Numbered from the stretch's first letter, positions 1 through 8,590 are shown. The stretch: 11,492 nt of DNA from Anseongella sp036570465 (GCA_036570465.1 DATCYD010000226.1:1-11492); one strand, 5' to 3'. Notes: generated by a model from the letters alone, not told the origin. Made by a program: numbers and translations.

Positions 1-2991
1 CTGTTCAAGCTGTCCGCCCAAAGACGTATATTCAGGATCGAAACCGGAATACCGGCTAAACAGGAAGGCGTTTTCCACGTTCAGCCCCAGGGACAGGCTA
101 CTGAGCGGAATGTTCCCGAACCATTCTGGATTTACACGATACATAAGCCCTATATTCCGGACTCTAAGGAAGGAAGCATCTTCCACCGCATAGGAATCAG
201 CCACTTCGCTGGGTGACCCATGATCTGCGGCCGTCCGAAGTGCAGGCACCATCGTGTTTTGATGATCCGGTGTCCACGCGTTGAGAATATCGTCATAGCT
301 ATTCACGCGTGTGGCGGCATTCTGCATCAGATGTTTGGTGGTATTGGAGAGGCTCAGGCCATACATGCTTTGCAAATCCAGAAGCAGGGTAAGATTTTTC
401 CACGTCACTGAGTTACTCATATTCAGTTCGAAATCAGGCATTCCATTACCCAACACCTGCCGGTCATCGGGATCTTTCACACCATTCCCGTTGGTATCTT
501 TCCATTTCACGTCGCCGGGCAAACGGCCGAAAGTGGCTGCTTCTTCCGCTTCATCAGTTCCCCATATTCCTTCCCGAACGTAGCCATAGAACTCATTCAG
601 TGGCCTTCCTTCCATGATACGGATGCTCCATGGATACAGAATATCATCATTAAGATCCAGCACTTTTGAGCGATTTCGTGTAAAGGTGATCCCCGTATTC
701 CACCGGACATTGGCGCTGGCTACGTTCACCGTGTTGACAGACAACTCAACACCCCGGTTCCGGATATCTCCGATATTATCAAAAACTCCGGTAAAACCTG
801 TGGTAATGGGCAGTATCCGCAGGTACAGCAGGTCGCGGTTCACTTTATTGTAGAAATCTGCGATAATCTCTACCCGGTCATTAAATAAGCCCAACTCCAG
901 GCCAATATCCAGTTGTTCAGAAGATTCCCAGGTAAGGGCGCTGTTAGCCAGCGAACCCAGTACCACAGCCGATACCACCTGGTTGTTGAAGCTGGTTTGC
1001 ACATTGTTCAACCGGGCCAGGGTCACATAATCGCCAATCTCGGCATTCCCCACCACACCATAACTCCCTCTGAGTTTCAGATTGCTGATGGTTGTGCTCA
1101 GATCTGAGAAAAAGGGTTCGTTGGAAATGTTCCATCCGGCAGAAAAAGAGGGGAAACTGCCATATTTCTTGTCAGAACCAAAGCGGGAAGAGCCGTCCAC
1201 GCGAAAGGAAGCTCCAACCAGGTACCGGTCATCGAAATTATAATTCACCCGCCCGTAAAAGGAGTTCATCTGGTTTCCAGTGGGCGTGGATACAGAAGGT
1301 ACGGTTACGGATCCTGCCTGCAGGCTGTTGAACCCGAAATAATCATCAAAAAAATTCTGCGAACCAGCCTGAGTAGAAGAGAAACGGTTATAATACCAAC
1401 TTGCTCCTCCTATTACATTCAGGTTATGCTTCCCGAATGAGTTCTTGTAGCTGAAATAATCTTCATTGGTCCATCCGCCTGTATGAGATTCAGTTCTCCT
1501 GGCCACACCTCCCTGGCTTTCAGACACGCCCCTGAGCGTAGTCCCCGCATAATAATAATCGTAGCCGGAAGAAGTCTGTGCCCCAACAATGGCCACAAAA
1601 TCAAGGTGCGGGCTTAACCTGAATGTGGCTGTCATATTGGCCAGTGAAAAATTCCTGCCTACGACATTTTTAATCTCATTGAGAAGTCGAACTGGATTTT
1701 CAGAATCTTCCGCGCCCGGGTAATCTCCTTGCCGTGAATAGGTACCATCAGGATATTTCACAGGCAGGAATGGAAGCATCTCTGACATTTTCCGCAAGGC
1801 TGTGGAGCTCAGCGGATCCAGATCCACATTATTTCCCTGATTGGCGCCGGTATTGAGCAAACCCTGAATATGCAACCAGGGTTTCACTTCCCAGCCAATG
1901 TTCAGAAAGGCATTGATCCGTTTGTCATAGCTATTCAGCATAATGCCTTCGTTATTCCGGTAAGATACATTGGCAAGCACACTCAGGTTATCCTTACCTC
2001 CTGAAAAGCTTAGGGAGTGATTGTGGGAAACAGCTGTCCGGGTGGATGCTTCCACCCAGTTTGTATTGTATATCGGACTGCCGTCCGGGTTGAACAGGTC
2101 TGCTTTCCTGGTAAAATCCACTCCATCGGGTAGGTGCGGCGCGTACCTTGGCGTACCAGGATCTTCCCGGTAGGGGTAATCGTATTGCATCTGCAACATT
2201 TCAAGCGCTCCTTCGGCATCCAGGATATCCGGCGTGTTTTGAAGCGTCCCGATGCTTAACGTATTGTTGAAGGAAATCACTGCCGTATTCGGCTTACCCT
2301 TTTTTGTAGTGATGACCACTACGCCGTTGGCACCGCGTGCTCCGTAAATAGCAGAGGCGGAAGCGTCTTTCAGGATGTCCATGGATTCCACGATGGTAGG
2401 ATCAATCATGGTGGGGTCTGCGCCAACGATGCCGTCTATGACATAGAGCGGATCACTGGATGTGTTGATGGAACCCACCCCCCGGATCTTGATGGTAGGC
2501 TTTCCGCCGGGTTTCCCTGAATTGGTCATTACACTTACCCCAGCCACCTTTCCTGCCAGGCCTTGCACCAGGTTAATGGAGGTAGGCCGTTCGGTGAGCT
2601 CATCGCCGCTGACTGAACCAATGGATGTTGTCACATTCGCACGGCTTTCTGTTCCGTAACCCACCACCACAACCTCTTCCAGCTGGCTGGTTTCGAGTTC
2701 CATTGAAACATTGATCTGCGTCCTGCCATCAACAGCTGTCTCAATGGTCCTGTAACCTAGCAGGCTAAAGACCAACACAGCATCTGAAGGGGCACTTAGC
2801 TGGTAATCTCCATTCCCATTCGTGGTAGTACCAACGGATTCCCCTTTCAGGGTCACGTTCACCCCTGGCAGCGGTTCATTGTTTTCTCCGGCGGTGACCT
2901 TGCCGGTAATATGGATGTCTGACTGGGCAATGGCCGGGCCGCCCAGTATGCACAGGATCAGAACCCCGTAAAATACACGTAATGGCACCAT
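1..2991 (-). CDS. SusC/RagA-type TonB-dependent outer-membrane receptor (C-terminus beyond window)
   Basis: This is the outer-membrane channel of a SusCD-type importer, which takes up oligosaccharides or other large solutes using TonB energy. The reading frame is open for 997 codons from the ATG at 2991 to the window edge, with no stop or frameshift seen. Residues 1-22 form a signal peptide ending in AIA, with cleavage likely before Q23. Residues about 26-98 are a carboxypeptidase-regulatory-like domain (GKVTAGENNEPLPGVNVTLKG). A TonB-box-like LEEVVVVGYGT lies at 104-114. The plug domain follows and ends in the SusC hallmark AIYGARGANGVVVITTKKG near 214-232. The rest alternates in beta-barrel fashion (FRVDGSSRFG, SYGVVGNAEIGDY). 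The last visible residues resemble the usual near-terminal region, so probably only a few tens of residues are missing. It is the fourth gene of the operon, 32 bp after the lipoprotein gene. The substrate cannot be read from the sequence. Family assignment is very secure. Confidence 0.96.
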   Translation of the reverse strand, partial: MVPLRVFYGVLILCILGGPAIAQSDIHITGKVTAGENNEPLPGVNVTLKGESVGTTTNGNGDYQLSAPSDAVLVFSLLGYRTIETAVDGRTQINVSMELETSQLEEVVVVGYGTESRANVTTSIGSVSGDELTERPTSINLVQGLAGKVAGVSVMTNSGKPGGKPTIKIRGVGSINTSSDPLYVIDGIVGADPTMIDPTIVESMDILKDASASAIYGARGANGVVVITTKKGKPNTAVISFNNTLSIGTLQNTPDILDAEGALEMLQMQYDYPYREDPGTPRYAPHLPDGVDFTRKADLFNPDGSPIYNTNWVEASTRTAVSHNHSLSFSGGKDNLSVLANVSYRNNEGIMLNSYDKRINAFLNIGWEVKPWLHIQGLLNTGANQGNNVDLDPLSSTALRKMSEMLPFLPVKYPDGTYSRQGDYPGAEDSENPVRLLNEIKNVVGRNFSLANMTATFRLSPHLDFVAIVGAQTSSGYDYYYAGTTLRGVSESQGGVARRTESHTGGWTNEDYFSYKNSFGKHNLNVIGGASWYYNRFSSTQAGSQNFFDDYFGFNSLQAGSVTVPSVSTPTGNQMNSFYGRVNYNFDDRYLVGASFRVDGSSRFGSDKKYGSFPSFSAGWNISNEPFFSDLSTTISNLKLRGSYGVVGNAEIGDYVTLARLNNVQTSFNNQVVSAVVLGSLANSALTWESSEQLDIGLELGLFNDRVEIIADFYNKVNRDLLYLRILPITTGFTGVFDNIGDIRNRGVELSVNTVNVASANVRWNTGITFTRNRSKVLDLNDDILYPWSIRIMEGRPLNEFYGYVREGIWGTDEAEEAATFGRLPGDVKWKDTNGNGVKDPDDRQVLGNGMPDFELNMSNSVTWKNLTLLLDLQSMYGLSLSNTTKHLMQNAATRVNSYDDILNAWTPDHQNTMVPALRTAADHGSPSEVADSYAVEDASFLRVRNIGLMYRVNPEWFGNIPLSSLSLGLNVENAFLFSRYSGFDPEYTSLGGQLEQ

Positions 2992-2996
2992 AATGA

Positions 2997-3002
2997 CCTC
3001 CT
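2997..3002 (-). promoter_or_regulatory. Canonical Shine-Dalgarno site of the susC-like gene
   Basis: On the minus strand AGGAGG stands 5 nt before the ATG at 2991, a near-perfect anti-SD match. The other genes of this operon have no such site; their starts follow AT-rich leaders. Most Bacteroidota genes do without a strong SD, so this site supports the chosen start. It may raise translation of the receptor relative to the genes before it. Confidence 0.7.
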
Positions 3003-3023
3003 GGTTTTAGGTTTTTTGGAGAT

Positions 3024-6000
3024 TTATTTACTTACTCTTGCTCCCATATTGACGATATCAAGCAATTGATCAGTGGGACGGTGCCCGGTCCAGGCAATAC
3101 TCCTTAAGAGTAAAATACGGAACAGGGGATCGTCAAAGGTCCAGTTAAAATGACCGAGAATGGAAACAAATACCCGTCCCTTACCTTGCTGGGTGGTCCA
3201 GAGCATGGGAATGTCTTTTCCTTCCTCGTTGCCACTGGCCAACAAATTGATTTCCTTATTTCCTTTGATCAACTCCCAATAACTTTCATCTTCAAATACA
3301 ACATCTTCAAAACCACGGGTAATGGGATGATCGGCTGCTCCGAAATCCAGCGCCTGCCGCCCGTGACGGAATTTAGAAACCCCTCCTTTCCAGGCAAGGC
3401 CAATGCGGTTAGCCAGGGCCTCGGGATGTTGTGTAGCGTCCACTGCATAATGGAGATATACCAGCCCGCCGCCCTTTTCCAGGAAAGCATCCAGTTGCTT
3501 GCCGTTCTCTTCTGAAAATGCCTGATAATTCCAGTAAAACACAATGACGTTGGCGTTATCAAACTGTTCCTGACTGGGCCATTGGCTGACTGTATCTACC
3601 TGGACGTTTTCTGCCAGGGAAAGCAGGCGGGCCCAGCGTTTTTGTTGCAGCGGGTAATCATGCTCGTCCGGGCCATGGTCTTTCGGACCGGATACCCAGA
3701 GGATCCGGAAGGGCTCGTCGGTTTTCACACCGTCAGAAGAAGGTTTACTACGCCGGAGGACTTCTTCAGCCTCCAGGTTTTTCCGGATCGGCGGAAGGAA
3801 GGGGAACACCAGATCAGCAGGTTGCAGGGAGGTTAGCAGATAGGCCATCAGGTCTCTCATTTTCTGCTCGCCAAGCATCTTGTCGAGGCCGGGTGGCATT
3901 AAAGAAGATGAAAGCGGGACATTACTCACCACGGCTCCGACCGGAATCACGGTCTTGCCGCCGCCTATATCCCGGATCACCACCGAATCTTTCTTGTACG
4001 ACATGAATCCGGTGAGTTTATCACCGTCTTTCGTCGTAACGGTATGAGCCAGAAAATCGGGGTTGATGGTAGCGCCCGGATCGCTGATGTCCCGAAATAC
4101 GGATTCGTAATCCCGGAATACCAGATTGCTCAGATCCGGACCAATGGACCGGCCCTCTCCGCCGATGCTGTGACAGGTGGAACAGGTTGCTTCTCCGAAG
4201 AATAGCTTTTTGCCGCGGGCCCAGTTCCCACCTGCCAGTTCAGGCCGCTCCTGGATCACGCTAAGCTCTTTTGCAAAGATATTTTCGACCCAGGGCATTA
4301 TAAAGCGGTGAATCTGCAAGGCGCGAGGCCGGGAGTCTTCAGCTGTCGTATAATGTACCTCCAGCATGGGTTCGGAAGATGCCGGTCCGGTCTTCATGGA
4401 AATTTCCAGCGGATAGGCTTGTTTTTTGACCTGTTTAAAAGACACGATCGTTTCATAAACACCTCCTTTTTTGACAGAGGGGTACACCATCCCGGAATCT
4501 GCCCGGACCTCTAACGGCTGTGCTGAATGAAGAAAGATATTCACGTCTTCCAACGGATATGTGTGACCCAGTACCATCCCCGGTTGCACATCCGGGTAAA
4601 GCATGTGCCAGAGATTTAGCTGTGTTTTAAAGGTCATGGTTCCTGGTGTGGCCAGGGCATGCTCCAGAGAATCCTGTTGTCTGGTGGGGGCCATGAATGC
4701 CCGGCCAACCTTCAGATTCAGGTGCGGCGTCCAGCTTGTCCAGGGAGTTCCACCCGCTGCATCCCGCCAGCTGACTTCCACGCCGCTGAGGTCATAGGAA
4801 AGATCGATGGCCGGGCTTTGGGCAATGTATCCCGGCTCAGTTTCAGTATCCTGAAAAGAAGGCAGGGTGACTGCATAAGTCACCGGGGAAGTATGCGTCA
4901 TGGTATTGATCACCAGGGTTTGCCGGTCATCCGAGAGGTAAGCGCTTTTCACCTGCAACTTCTCACGGGGATAATTGATCTGACGCTCTACCGCCTTGTA
5001 CCCCGGGCGAAGTACTTCAAAGCGGTCGGCTGCTTCTACATATTGCCCGTATTCAATGGCGATCTGTCCTGAAACAGAAGATAGGTCATTCTCATCGAGT
5101 GGTTTGTCAAATGCAATCTTTACCTGTCCAGGCGCCGGTGACCAGGCGGCAACCGGTGAAGGCGCTTCTGGTTGTGTATAGGTAATCTTGTATAATTTGC
5201 CCCGGGCCGCGGGGCCGTATCCCCAGTCAGGCGGACCGCTATGCGTGGATACGACCATCGCTCCATCGGGTGAAACAGCTGCGTCCACCACCAGTGCCGG
5301 CAGGGAAGCAATGATCGCGTTCCTGGCAACGTATCCTGATGCGGTCTTTACTAGTTTTGTACGATAGATCTTTCCCCGCGAAAGGCCGCTCACAAATGCA
5401 TCCCCCCGCCACCATTCGGGTCCGAATACCGGACCACCGTTTACAGGAAGATTGAAATTCAACCCGCAAGTGGATTGATGCTGGGGCTTGTAGTCAAATA
5501 CACTGGGCTCGTCAATCACGTCCGGAAGATATTCCGGATGCCTCGGAGGGAATCCGTAATGCCGTCCCGGTTGGATATGAAGCAATTCGTCATAAGGATT
5601 GCCGTTCGCCAGCCAGGTAGCGCCTTCCTGTTCAGAGGCGAATAAATCACCTTCGGCATTAAAGGCCATGGCCACAGGAAAACGCGTGCCTGTACAATAG
5701 ATCTCCCGGGTATTGCTACCGGGATTGATTTTCAGAATGGTTCCCCGTTCACTGTGAATGTCATAGTTGGAATTACCCAGAGAATCCACAAGATAGCCAT
5801 TGGTAAAATCTGCATTGCCCAGGGCAAAGTAAATGGTACCGTCTTTATCGCGGGCAATCCCGAATGCGTCCACACCGGTGGCAGTAGTCCCGGTATATAC
5901 CTGGGGTTTCACCCAATCAGAGGTAATAATTTCTTCAGTATCACCCTTTCCGTCTCCATCGGTATCTTTCAGCAGGGAGACCTTGTTATGACTGGTCACA

Positions 6001-6356
6001 TAAATGCCTTCTTCGGCCAGTACCATACCTACCGGGGTTACAATGGTATTCTTATCCCACCAATACTCGGCTTTATCTTCCAGGCCGTCACCGGTGGAAT
6101 CGGTAAGCACATAAATATGCCCATCATAGGCCAGTCCGTATAACCGGCCATCGATTCCGTAACGGAGCACATTGATATTGCTTATTGATAAGGGGAGTTC
6201 CTGTACTGAAAAACCAGGTACCAGGACCTGAGCAGCCGGAACCGAATCGATGTCCAGTAAAGAGCCGCGGTCTTCTCCGCTGCCCGATCCGTTTCCGGAA
6301 CAACCGGCAAGTCCGGAGGCAAGCATCAAAAGGAACAAATAAAATCGTTGCATCAT
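3024..6356 (-). CDS. Lipoprotein fusing sugar-dehydrogenase-like propeller, cytochrome c and ThuA domain
   Basis: A predicted envelope lipoprotein of 1110 residues. The signal peptide ends in the lipobox LAGC with lipidated Cys19, followed by a Gly/Ser-rich linker. Residues about 45-395 look like the beta-propeller of glucose/sorbosone dehydrogenases and PVC-type CxxCH proteins. They carry Ca-loop-like TDSTGDGLED and DTDGDGKGD, plus GTRFPVAMAF and LLHIQPGRHYGFP. Residues about 395-700 are beta-rich and I cannot assign them with confidence. A class I cytochrome c domain follows (about 705-848), with CSTCH at 725-729 and a likely axial Met820 in SLMPPGL. Residues about 883-1095 are a ThuA-like (PF06283) glutamine-amidotransferase-fold domain, starting FRILWVSGPKDHGPDEHDY. 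The probable role is oxidation of a sugar or polyol with electrons passed to haem c. The ThuA part may act on the keto product; both are inferred from family. ATG codons at 6356 and 6353 are both possible starts. No SD is seen. Confidence 0.9.
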   Translation of the reverse strand: MMQRFYLFLLMLASGLAGCSGNGSGSGEDRGSLLDIDSVPAAQVLVPGFSVQELPLSISNINVLRYGIDGRLYGLAYDGHIYVLTDSTGDGLEDKAEYWWDKNTIVTPVGMVLAEEGIYVTSHNKVSLLKDTDGDGKGDTEEIITSDWVKPQVYTGTTATGVDAFGIARDKDGTIYFALGNADFTNGYLVDSLGNSNYDIHSERGTILKINPGSNTREIYCTGTRFPVAMAFNAEGDLFASEQEGATWLANGNPYDELLHIQPGRHYGFPPRHPEYLPDVIDEPSVFDYKPQHQSTCGLNFNLPVNGGPVFGPEWWRGDAFVSGLSRGKIYRTKLVKTASGYVARNAIIASLPALVVDAAVSPDGAMVVSTHSGPPDWGYGPAARGKLYKITYTQPEAPSPVAAWSPAPGQVKIAFDKPLDENDLSSVSGQIAIEYGQYVEAADRFEVLRPGYKAVERQINYPREKLQVKSAYLSDDRQTLVINTMTHTSPVTYAVTLPSFQDTETEPGYIAQSPAIDLSYDLSGVEVSWRDAAGGTPWTSWTPHLNLKVGRAFMAPTRQQDSLEHALATPGTMTFKTQLNLWHMLYPDVQPGMVLGHTYPLEDVNIFLHSAQPLEVRADSGMVYPSVKKGGVYETIVSFKQVKKQAYPLEISMKTGPASSEPMLEVHYTTAEDSRPRALQIHRFIMPWVENIFAKELSVIQERPELAGGNWARGKKLFFGEATCSTCHSIGGEGRSIGPDLSNLVFRDYESVFRDISDPGATINPDFLAHTVTTKDGDKLTGFMSYKKDSVVIRDIGGGKTVIPVGAVVSNVPLSSSLMPPGLDKMLGEQKMRDLMAYLLTSLQPADLVFPFLPPIRKNLEAEEVLRRSKPSSDGVKTDEPFRILWVSGPKDHGPDEHDYPLQQKRWARLLSLAENVQVDTVSQWPSQEQFDNANVIVFYWNYQAFSEENGKQLDAFLEKGGGLVYLHYAVDATQHPEALANRIGLAWKGGVSKFRHGRQALDFGAADHPITRGFEDVVFEDESYWELIKGNKEINLLASGNEEGKDIPMLWTTQQGKGRVFVSILGHFNWTFDDPLFRILLLRSIAWTGHRPTDQLLDIVNMGARVSK

Positions 6357-6385
6357 ATTGATTTAAGTTAAGGTTGTTAAGTGGG

Positions 6386-7606
6386 TTAAAGCATTTCCAG
6401 GAATACGGATGAAGCCTTTTCGGCAAAGACCGGATCGTTAATATTGGCATCGAGCTCCATGATCTCTATTCCCGGATGCAGTGTATTTTTCAGACCGGTC
6501 AGAAATGCCTGATCGGCTGCAACGTCCCAGAAAAGCTGAGGCTGATCGTTTTCATCCCGGGAATCCAACATGGAAAATCCCTGCATTGGAATAATGAAAG
6601 CGACCTTTCCTTTCGCGGCATTGGCTTTGGTTGCAAATAACTCACCCATTTTTTGGTTTTCCTCAGGAGTTGTTCGCATGAGGGTTACATTCGGATTCCA
6701 TTCATAAAACAGGCGATCTTTATAGCGTGCCGGAATGGTGTCGGGCGCTCCGAAGTTGCACATATCAATGCAGCCTGGAGAAATCAGATGCGGGATACCT
6801 GCCGAGCCCGGTGCGCTAAGCCGCTCTTCTCCGGCACTGAATACGCCACCGCAAAGCGCATCAGCCCATTCGGTAGTGGTAATATCCAGCACCCCTTTCA
6901 GAGCACCTTCAGCCGCCAGTTTCTCCATGGTTCTGCCGCCGGCTCCCGTGGCATGGAAAACCAGGGTTTCAAAACCATTTTCGTCCAGTATTTCACGGCA
7001 GCGATCCACGCAAGGGGTGGTATTTCCAAACATGGACACAGCAATCGCGGGTTTCTCCGCAGTAGAGTCATGCCCGGTTCCTAACATGCCTTTCAGCGCC
7101 CCGGCAGCATTCCTAAGCACCATTTTACTGATAAAATTAATCCCTGCGATATCGGTCAGAGATGGGATCATGATAATATCGCTGATGCCCACGTAAGGGG
7201 AAACATTGGCGGATGCAACAGTAGATACACAGATTTTGGGCAAACCATAAGGCAATCCCCGCATGCATGCTGTGACCACATTGGTTCCCGCGGTTCCGCC
7301 CATCCCAATGATCCCATCGAAACCCTCGCGGTCAAATAATTGTCTGACAACCACCTCCGCCCCATCTGACATCACCTTGATGGCGTTTCCTCGATCGGCT
7401 GCTTTTCGGAGCGATTCAATATCGCTTCCGCCCGCCAGGGCAACCTCGGTTGCCGGAATATCCACATGAAGCTGCCGGGCATCGTCCATGACCCCGGTAT
7501 TGACTGTAATAAGTTTGCATCCGGATTTTTCAATAAGGGATGCCAGAAACGAGTATTCGGGCCCCTTGGTGTCAAATGCGCCGATAAGGACTACCTTCCT
7601 ATCCAT
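6386..7606 (-). CDS. Tm-1-like ATP-binding domain protein (UPF0261, PF06792)
   Basis: A cytosolic protein of 406 residues, full length for the UPF0261 family, with no signal peptide or membrane segment. Family marks include GAFDTKGPEY at residues 9-18 and a glycine-rich GMGGTAGTNV at 101-110. Others are SMFGNTTPCVDRC (191-203), HATGAGGRTMEKL (218-230) and ISPGCIDMCNFGAPD (275-289). The family has two Rossmann-like halves and is homologous to the N-terminal inhibitory domain of the tomato mosaic virus resistance protein Tm-1. Its bacterial reaction is not established to my knowledge. The start codon lies inside the end of the upstream TIM-barrel gene (8-bp overlap, ATGGATAG), so the two are probably translationally coupled and work together. 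The gene ends 29 bp before the lipoprotein gene. Family identity is secure; function is unknown. Confidence 0.93.
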   Translation of the reverse strand: MDRKVVLIGAFDTKGPEYSFLASLIEKSGCKLITVNTGVMDDARQLHVDIPATEVALAGGSDIESLRKAADRGNAIKVMSDGAEVVVRQLFDREGFDGIIGMGGTAGTNVVTACMRGLPYGLPKICVSTVASANVSPYVGISDIIMIPSLTDIAGINFISKMVLRNAAGALKGMLGTGHDSTAEKPAIAVSMFGNTTPCVDRCREILDENGFETLVFHATGAGGRTMEKLAAEGALKGVLDITTTEWADALCGGVFSAGEERLSAPGSAGIPHLISPGCIDMCNFGAPDTIPARYKDRLFYEWNPNVTLMRTTPEENQKMGELFATKANAAKGKVAFIIPMQGFSMLDSRDENDQPQLFWDVAADQAFLTGLKNTLHPGIEIMELDANINDPVFAEKASSVFLEML

Positions 7607-8453
7607 TGGACAATGTATTGGTCTTAAATGAGATCCCTTTAAACTTCTTAACCTGTTCAGTTATTGCAATTTCGGTGGGAAGCCTTTCCATGGAACTGGC
7701 TCCGTAAAACCCGTGCACCCCCGATACTCTTCCAAGTATGTACTGCGCATCTTCAGGAGCAGCAATGGGCCCACCGTGGCAAAGCACAATGATTTCGCTG
7801 TTCACCTGACGGCATACACGGGCAATTTCCCCGATCTCCTGTACACATTCATCCAGACTCCGGGCGGTCTTCGCTCCAATTTTTCCTTTGGTGGTAAGTC
7901 CCATATGAGCGACGATAATGTCCGCACCGGCTTCAGCCATCAGTCTGGCTTCGTGGGTATTGAACACGTAAGGAGTAGTAAGCAGATCAAGGCTCCTGGC
8001 AGCTTTCACGCAATCCACCTCCAGTGAATAACTCATCCCGGTCTCTTCCAGGTTAGCCCGGAATACCCCATCGATAAGACCCACTGTCGGGAAATTCTGT
8101 ATCCCGGCAAAACCCAACGTCTTAAGTTCTTTCAAAAAAGAATCCCGCAACATAAAAGGATCCGTTCCACAGACTCCTGCCAGCACCGGAGTACGTTTTA
8201 CCGCCGGAAGTATTTCATTCGCCATTTCCATGACGATCTGATTAGCGTTTCCATAAGGTAACAATCCGGCCAGCGAGCCCCTTCCCGCCATCCGGTACCG
8301 ACCTGAATTATAGATAACGATCAGGTCAATCCCTCCCGCCTCTTCGCATTGGGCTGAAATACCGGTACCGGCTCCGCCGCCAATGATGGGTTGTCCGGCG
8401 TCAATCTTTTGCCGCAGGTCCTTGAGTATTTCCAATCTGGATAATGGTGTCAT
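7599..8453 (-). CDS. PEP-hydrolase-like TIM-barrel protein (PF09370), first gene of operon
   Basis: A cytosolic protein of 284 residues of the family annotated as phosphoenolpyruvate hydrolase or TIM-barrel signal transduction protein. Visible motifs are GGGAGTGISAQC (25-36), GRGSLAGLLPYGNAN (57-71) and TPVLAGVCGTDPF (88-100). They continue with NFPTVGLIDG (120-129), AHMGLTTKGKIGAKT (182-196) and VLCHGGPIAAPED (223-235). Candidate functional polar residues are Cys95, His183, Thr188, Lys189 and His226. The same family forms the C-terminal half of tomato Tm-1, and here the Tm-1 N-terminal homologue is the next, overlapping gene. The exact reaction is unknown and the PEP-hydrolase label should not be taken literally. 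It leads the operon and is transcribed away from a regulator whose sensor domain is its paralogue. The ATG at 8453 has no SD; the leader is AT-rich, as usual in Bacteroidota. Confidence 0.93.
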   Translation of the reverse strand: MTPLSRLEILKDLRQKIDAGQPIIGGGAGTGISAQCEEAGGIDLIVIYNSGRYRMAGRGSLAGLLPYGNANQIVMEMANEILPAVKRTPVLAGVCGTDPFMLRDSFLKELKTLGFAGIQNFPTVGLIDGVFRANLEETGMSYSLEVDCVKAARSLDLLTTPYVFNTHEARLMAEAGADIIVAHMGLTTKGKIGAKTARSLDECVQEIGEIARVCRQVNSEIIVLCHGGPIAAPEDAQYILGRVSGVHGFYGASSMERLPTEIAITEQVKKFKGISFKTNTLSNG

Positions 8454-8504
8454 GTATTGAGTTTATTATTTATGAATTTACTTGGTTCAGGAGATTGGTT
8501 ATAG

Positions 8505-8519
8505 ACAAATGTGGGACCA
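8505..8519 (-). promoter_or_regulatory. Candidate sigma-54 promoter of the operon (proximal)
   Basis: The minus strand reads TGGTCC, five bases, then TTGT, against the consensus TGGCAC-N5-TTGC. GG and the -13 G keep the required spacing, but the -12 C is a T. A start site would fall near 8493, leaving a leader of about 40 nt before the ATG at 8453. It lies about 100 bp downstream of the paired half-sites at 8618-8643, a normal distance for an enhancer-binding protein. This is pattern matching supported by the adjacent sigma-54 activator. Confidence 0.35.
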
Positions 8520-8536
8520 TTTTTGAAAAATGAAAC

Positions 8537-8551
8537 ACAAACTACTTACCA
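8537..8551 (-). promoter_or_regulatory. Candidate sigma-54 promoter of the operon (distal alternative)
   Basis: The minus strand reads TGGTAA, five bases, then TTGT, again with GG-N10-GT in place of GG-N10-GC. It would start transcription near 8525. It matches the consensus about as well as the proximal candidate at 8505-8519. At most one of the two may be real. Confidence 0.22.
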
Positions 8552-8590
8552 TCAGGGTATTATATTTATTATACTCGATTTCGTACTTCA

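Noticed and set aside
220..2659. Several plus- and minus-strand open frames of 60-90 codons within the SusC-like gene
   Set aside because: They lie in other frames of a continuous 997-codon receptor frame, have arginine- and proline-rich shadow composition, and show no recognisable domain.
1..2991. Suspicion that the receptor gene is broken because no complete frame with a stop is found
   Set aside because: Translation from 2991 stays open and in family register to position 1. The stop simply lies outside the window.
4659..5072. A 137-codon plus-strand open frame
   Set aside because: It is antisense to the middle of the lipoprotein gene, with low-complexity composition and no start signal or family likeness.
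6386..8453. Reading the Tm-1-like pair as an anti-phage defence system because of the plant antiviral homologue
   Set aside because: No nuclease, toxin, phage-sensing or other defence gene is nearby. The operon encodes uptake and redox proteins under a metabolite-type sigma-54 regulator, so a metabolic role fits better.
8554..8573. AT-rich imperfect palindrome (GTATTATA...TTATAC) in the divergent region
   Set aside because: The symmetry is broken at inner positions and expected by chance in AT-rich DNA. It may only contribute flexibility between the enhancer-like sites and the promoter.
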